From: Silurus meridionalis
Taxonomy: Eukaryota; Chordata; Actinopteri; Siluriformes; Siluridae
NCBI RefSeq assembly: GCF_014805685.1
Contig: NC_060884.1
Location: 15,706,856-15,770,855 of the forward strand
Reading direction: 5' to 3'
DNA: 64,000 bases
The position numbers and the translations under genes are program-made. The notes beneath the pieces were generated by a model. That model ran no database searches. It was given only the letters and a program-made list of their open reading frames with translations, and was not told the DNA's origin. Below, in pieces: positions 58,889 to 64,000 of this stretch. Every line of letters begins with the position of its first letter. The first letter of the stretch is position 1.

Positions 58889-59960
58889 ATTCCTAATAAA
58901 GTAAAACATTAGTTTCTAGAGGTGTTCCTAATAAAGTAAAATATTTGTGTCTAGAGGTGTTTCTAATAATGTAAGATATTAGTGTATAAAGGTGTCCCTA
59001 ATAAAGTAATCGCTTTGTGCACAGAAATGTTCCTGTCAAAGTGAAAGGTGAATGTGTAAATGTGCTCCTAATAAAGTGTCTAGAGGTGTTCCTAATATAG
59101 TAAGATATTACTGTGTGTAGAGGTGTTTTTAATAAGGTGAAAGGTTAGTGTATAAAGCTGTTAGTAATAAAGTAGGATATTAGTGTATAGAGGTGTTCCT
59201 AATAAAATAAGATATACGTTTCTAGAGGTGTTCCTAATAAAGTAAGATATTAGTGTGTAGAGGTGTTCCTAATAAAGTAATATATTAGTGGATAGAGGTG
59301 ATCCTAAAAAGGTGAAACATTAGTGTCTAGAGGTGTTTCTAATAAAGTGAAACATTAGTGTATAGAGGTGTTCCTAATAAAGTAAGATATTAGTGTATAG
59401 AGGTGTTCCATATAAACTGAGATATTAGTGTATAGAGGTGTTCCTAATAAGGTTAAATGTTGATGTATGTTCCTAATAAAGTAAGATATTAGCATATAAA
59501 AGTGTTCCTAATAAAGTAATATATTAGCATAAAGAGGTGTTTCTAATAAAGTGAAACATTAGTGTCTAGAGGTGTTCCTAATAAAGTTATATTGTAGTGT
59601 ATAGGGTGGTTGCCTAATGAAGTAAAACATTATTGTATATATGTGTTCCTAATAAAATAAGATATTAGTGTCTAGAAGTGTTCCTAATAAAGACAAATAT
59701 TTTTGTATAAAGGTGTTCCTAATAAATAAATATTTGAGTGTATAGAGGTGTTCCTAATAAAGTAAGATATTAGTTTATAGAGGTGTTCCTAATAATGTGA
59801 AACATTAGTGTATAGAGGTGTTTTTAATAAAGTAAGATATTAGTGTATAGAGGTGTTCCTAATAAAGTGAAACATTAGTGTATAGAGGTGTTCCTAATAA
59901 AGTAAGATATTAGTGTGTAGAGGTGTTCCTAATAAAGTGAACGCTTAGTGTCTAGCGGTT
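58889..59960 (+). repeat. 35-bp minisatellite, right block
   Basis: Roughly 30 copies of TATAGAGGTGTTCCTAATAA AGTAAGATATTAGTG, closer to each other than those of the left block. The last monomer is followed by an inverted partial monomer (TTTATTAGGAACACCTTTA at about 59968-59987). Confidence 0.88.
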
Positions 59961-60199
59961 CCGTTCCCTTTATTAGGAACACCTTTACAGATTAACTGTT
60001 TAGTGTACAAGGTGTTCCAAATGTACAACCTAGGTGTATATAATATAAAGTTTATTATAGGACCTTAAGGATAAAGTTATATATTGGCTATGTATATATT
60101 GGGTATGAGCAAAAAAATTTTATGTGCATTATAGACTGGTTAATAGACTGAGCCGTGATCCGAGATAGATATTGTGGAATTCTGTAACTTTGATTTGGC

Positions 60200-60222
60200 A
60201 ATAATAATAATAATAATAATAA

Positions 60223-60253
<31 letters not shown>
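60200..60253 (+). repeat. (AAT)n-(AAG)n microsatellite
   Basis: ATA/AAT trinucleotides switching to AAG trinucleotides. Confidence 0.92.
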
Positions 60254-60387
60254 AGCAAATCATGTCTTTTAAGCAAGCCTGAACTTTTTTATATGAATAA
60301 GCTAAAGGTGTGTGGGCTGAGCTGCAACGCTGTGTGTGGCTGAAGAGAGAAGAAGTGAGGTGCAAAACCAGGAATGGAGTCTACAAA

Positions 60388-60391
60388 CACA

Positions 60392-60459
<68 letters not shown>
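60388..60459 (+). repeat. (CA)n microsatellite
   Basis: Perfect CA tract of about 35 units. Confidence 0.95.
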
Positions 60460-60461
<2 letters not shown>

Positions 60462-60904
60462 CCTACAGCAGCTGAGAAAAGCGGAAACTGTGCAATCACA
60501 TCCAGCTGCTCTTGGGACGGACAGGCAACCAGCAGGAAGATCTGATTTTAAAAAATCAAGTCAGATAGCTATCTTTGAATCCACTATCTCTTATGGGTGT
60601 GTATTTACTGTATGGGCAAATGCTGTGTACTTATAAATGAATGAAATACAAGTAAACAAGCTACGCAAAGTTTCTAAAGAAGCATGACATTTCAGACATT
60701 TTCATTAAATAATTTAATGTAAATATATTTTAAATTGAATAATTTAAGGTAATTTAAATATAATTTCTCTTCAGCTGCAAACCTCCTGCAGCCTCAGAAG
60801 CACTTTGCATGCACAACTACAGAAACATCCTGTTTCTAAACACACTTTTGTGTACTTCTCACAACTTTTCCTAAACCAAAAACAATGATTCAATAATGAA
60901 GTTA

Positions 60905-61322
<418 letters not shown>

Positions 61323-62466
61323 AATAGATGTTTTTAACTCATGATTTTTGAGTGTTTAAACCTGGAACCCGTTTACAAGCACTCTGGCAAAGATCTCTTG
61401 CTCTTGTCAGGAGCAGATTGTGAATGAGAGCTGAAGCTGCTTGTGATACCATGGGCTTATTTTCAGACAGATGCTTCAGCCATATGCCAGGTGACTTTAG
61501 TTATAACTACCGTTGTCTGTTTTTCTTCTCTTTTATCTATCTTCTGTCATCCCCCAATGACCACCACCCCCTCCCACCCCACACACATATGGTCCATCAT
61601 ATGCGGAGTCCTGCAATGAGGATGAGTGGAATTATAAAAAAAAATTAAAAGGAACAAAAAAAGTTTGGTTTCGCTCCACTGCTTCTCCACGCATGTTGTG
61701 TCTGAAATTTGTACTTAGTTTTATGTATGTGTCCTAAGTGTGCTATTATATATACAGTACATCCTAAATGTACAGTATGTATGTTTGAATATGTGTAAAA
61801 TAGACGTTTTGTAACACGTTCTTGGAACAGAGGCAACATTTGCTTGTTCTAAAAGCAGACTTCAAAGAGGATTTCAAAAGAAATTAGTGAAGTTCAGCTG
61901 TACTACTTCAGACCCAGATAAGATACTGACCACCTGTGCATCCAGTGAATTGGAATAAGCAGGCTGTAGCTTGGTTCACAAACAGTCTAAATATTGCAGG
62001 TGTCCATTCACAGATGTCTGGCCAAGCTCAGTCAGAGCTTTGTGGATTAGTTCAATGGAATACCATAAGCCAGAGCAGAAGCTAATTTGGCCAATCTATT
62101 CATGGAAGTGACATCCGTGATCCAAACACATGTGGATCTCTAGAATCGGTTGTTATTTGATAGGCCAAGTTCATGAATATAACCTTGATCCATTTGTAAT
62201 AATAATAATAAAGACAAATGACACTTAAAATCTATGTATTTCAGGATTCTTTTTCTTTTTTGTGCACAATTATTAGACTCCAAATTGATCTCAATTGTTA
62301 GAATCGTCTGATCTTGAAGTTGGTTCCTTTATGGATGGAGCTTTAGGCAAAAAGAGGGTTTCTTGCAGTACATCTGTTGCCTGAGTATTTTGCAGTACAA
62401 AATCCACACCATCGTTATGGGATTTGTTTTTCCATTACAGATGGGCTCATGCACATGTTTTCTTCT

Positions 62467-62682
62467 CATTGGCCCATGATCCAGAGCTGCTACCGATACA
62501 CCACACACAGCGTTTTGTATAAAAGGCTGCTTCTCCCGTTCTTTCCCAGCTTCTCGGTGCTCACCCCTGCACAGCAGAGCGGAGAAAAGGAAAGCCAACA
62601 GAAGTATGAGCAGAGGAGGATGAGCAAAGTCATTCTTGTGCAGAGATGTAGTTGAAAAACGCAAAGAAAACTGCAAATACAT
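62467..62682 (+). promoter_or_regulatory. Candidate CCAAT/TATA promoter with first exon
   Basis: An inverted CCAAT (CATTGG at 62467-62472), then TATAAAAG at 62518-62525, then about 150 bases of GC-richer sequence ending at a strong donor ACAT|GTGAGT at 62683. The ATGs in this leader open only short frames (MSRGG, MSKVILVQRCS), so the exon would be 5'UTR. A gene to the right would run out of the window. The minus-strand reading of the same DNA is in the findings. Confidence 0.35.
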
Positions 62683-62699
62683 GTGAGTAAACTCTGATT

Positions 62700-63589
62700 T
62701 ATTGCATATAATTTTGCATGCATGAACAAGGAATTACAGATCAGAATAACCTTTTTTAAAAATATTTTTTACTAAAACAGGCAGCATGCGTTAAATAGTT
62801 TGTCAAAAAAAGAGTATGTTTTTTGGTTAAAGAGTTGGGTTTTAATTTACAATCAATTATCGTTTTCTTTTTCAAGCTGGGGAAAAAAATAGCAATTTTT
62901 TGTAATCCAAAAGATATAGCAGTCATTTATTCATGCATTCCTATTTTATGAATACATTTGAAACACATTCCCTACACTTAACTATGTAAATCAGCTAATT
63001 TGATACTTCCATTAAAATAAAAATAGATTTATGCATTCCATAATGAATATGATGTGTTATGATCATATATTACAATTGTATTATCATTAATATTACCGTT
63101 TGTAGACATTTAAATAAGATTATGCTCCTTTTAACAATGTACTTTATTACATAATAAATTATTTAATAGACAAGTAAAAAAAAAGAACACAAATGTTGCA
63201 ACACATTTACAATAATCAGAATAGAGATTAATCTAAGCAAAAACATGAGCAAATGATAATCAATTGAGTACAGTATCCTGTATATTATGCATCTTTAACA
63301 TGCATGATACGTGATGCCCAGCAGAGGGCAGTGCTACACAATCTTCACTCTGACAACATAGCAGAAACATTTCTTTCCCAGGAGAGCTTTGATTTGATCA
63401 GCTTTGCCTTTGGCAACATTAAATATTTATATGCATGTATTTATTAATAAATTATTACTGAACGTGTACAATTAAAAGTGTATTATTGATGATAATTGGA
63501 AGCTATAAAAATATGTTTTGACATGTTGCATGTTGTAAATAACATCTGTACATTTATTTAACAAATTATTTACTCTGAATATATTTTAT
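62700..63589. other. AT-rich stretch, nothing recognised except one CTCF-like motif
   Basis: No coding signal on either strand. CCCAGCAGAGGGCAGTG at 63317-63333 resembles a CTCF core. Confidence 0.4.
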
Positions 63590-63722
63590 TATTTCACTGT
63601 CTGGTTTACTATTCTGTTACACTTTGTCTGTAATTCTCCTGCACTGGAAACCCCTGATGCCAAGTCAAATTCCTTGTGTGTGTAAGCATACTTGGTAATA
63701 AAGCTATTTCTGATTCTGATTA
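63590..63722 (+). mobile_element. LINE (L2-like) 3' tail
   Basis: CTGCACTGGAAACCCCTGATGCC...AAATTCCTTGTGTGTG TAAGCATACTTGGTAATAAAG and the short tandem end TTCTGATTCTGAT. The tail, polyadenylation-like AATAAA and terminal (TGATTC)n are typical of fish L2-like LINE copies. Confidence 0.65.
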
Positions 63723-64000
63723 CATAATATGGTCATAAAATAAAAATCAATAAAAAATTTTTTTAATTAAAGCATATAGGCACCAAATAGCTAACAAGAG
63801 CAGATCACAGAAAAGTTTAAATCTGAACCAAAAACTTAAAATAACCTAATTGCTCTCCTCTTTGGGTAGATAAACACATATTCTCTGTTTTCCACATAAT
63901 ATAACCTGCCACAGAGACTTTTGCACCTCCCAAGGGCACCTGGGAGCTTGTATCCAGTTGAATCTTAAAGAATTAGGTCTCCTTAGCAAATTATATGAGT

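Noticed and set aside
55378..59960. Regular spaced repeats suggestive of a CRISPR array
   Set aside because: Monomers are contiguous and degenerate, without unique spacers, in a eukaryotic genome; it is a minisatellite.

Overview
The window reads as genomic DNA from a ray-finned fish. It is AT-rich and intron-rich, full of long (GT)n/(CA)n, (CT)n, (TA)n and tetranucleotide arrays, and carries Tc1/mariner, pogo/Tigger-like, LINE-tail and DIRS-type elements typical of teleost genomes. The species cannot be fixed from the sequence. A catfish-like or other otophysan genome is a guess based on repeat style only.

Two protein-coding loci are supported, both on the minus strand. (1) A GLI-family transcription factor, best read as gli1, runs from 27699 down to 20192. 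I could trace twelve coding exons, and every junction has an AG acceptor, a GT donor and a consistent phase. They give 1459 residues from the first in-frame Met in the 5'-most supported exon, with five C2H2 zinc fingers, a SUFU-binding SYGHLS motif, PKA-type RRxS sites and a C-terminal acidic activation motif. (2) At 11891-11948 there is a single coding first exon that closely matches the N-terminus of the ZEB (delta-EF1/SIP1) family, including the RRKQANP NuRD-recruitment motif. The rest of that gene would lie beyond the left edge, so bases 1-11890 are probably its first intron.

Layout: 1-11890, probable zeb intron 1 with many microsatellites and a Tc1 remnant; 11890-13650, GC-richer block with the zeb promoter, E-boxes and a possible divergent promoter built on a TCTCGCGAGA palindrome; 13700-19960, intergenic, with a duplicated (GT)n/(CA)n hairpin unit, a second Tc1 remnant and a LINE tail; 19960-27700, gli1; 27700-54000, gli1 5' intronic or upstream DNA with microsatellites, a SINE-like repeat, a decayed Tc1 element, candidate promoter blocks and near-consensus GLI sites; 54000-60010, a higher-order (ACT)n array, a Tigger-like MITE and a 35-bp minisatellite split by a decayed DIRS retrotransposon; 60100-64000, long tetranucleotide arrays, a TATA-containing candidate promoter (or, on the other strand, a signal-peptide exon) and a LINE 3' tail.

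The two genes are both developmental zinc-finger regulators, but nothing in the sequence shows that they work together beyond being neighbours in the same orientation. I did not find a new multi-gene system. The most informative items are the complete gli1 gene model with its retained pan-GLI N-terminal exon, the zeb exon next to it, and the DIRS element whose full circular-junction architecture can still be read.
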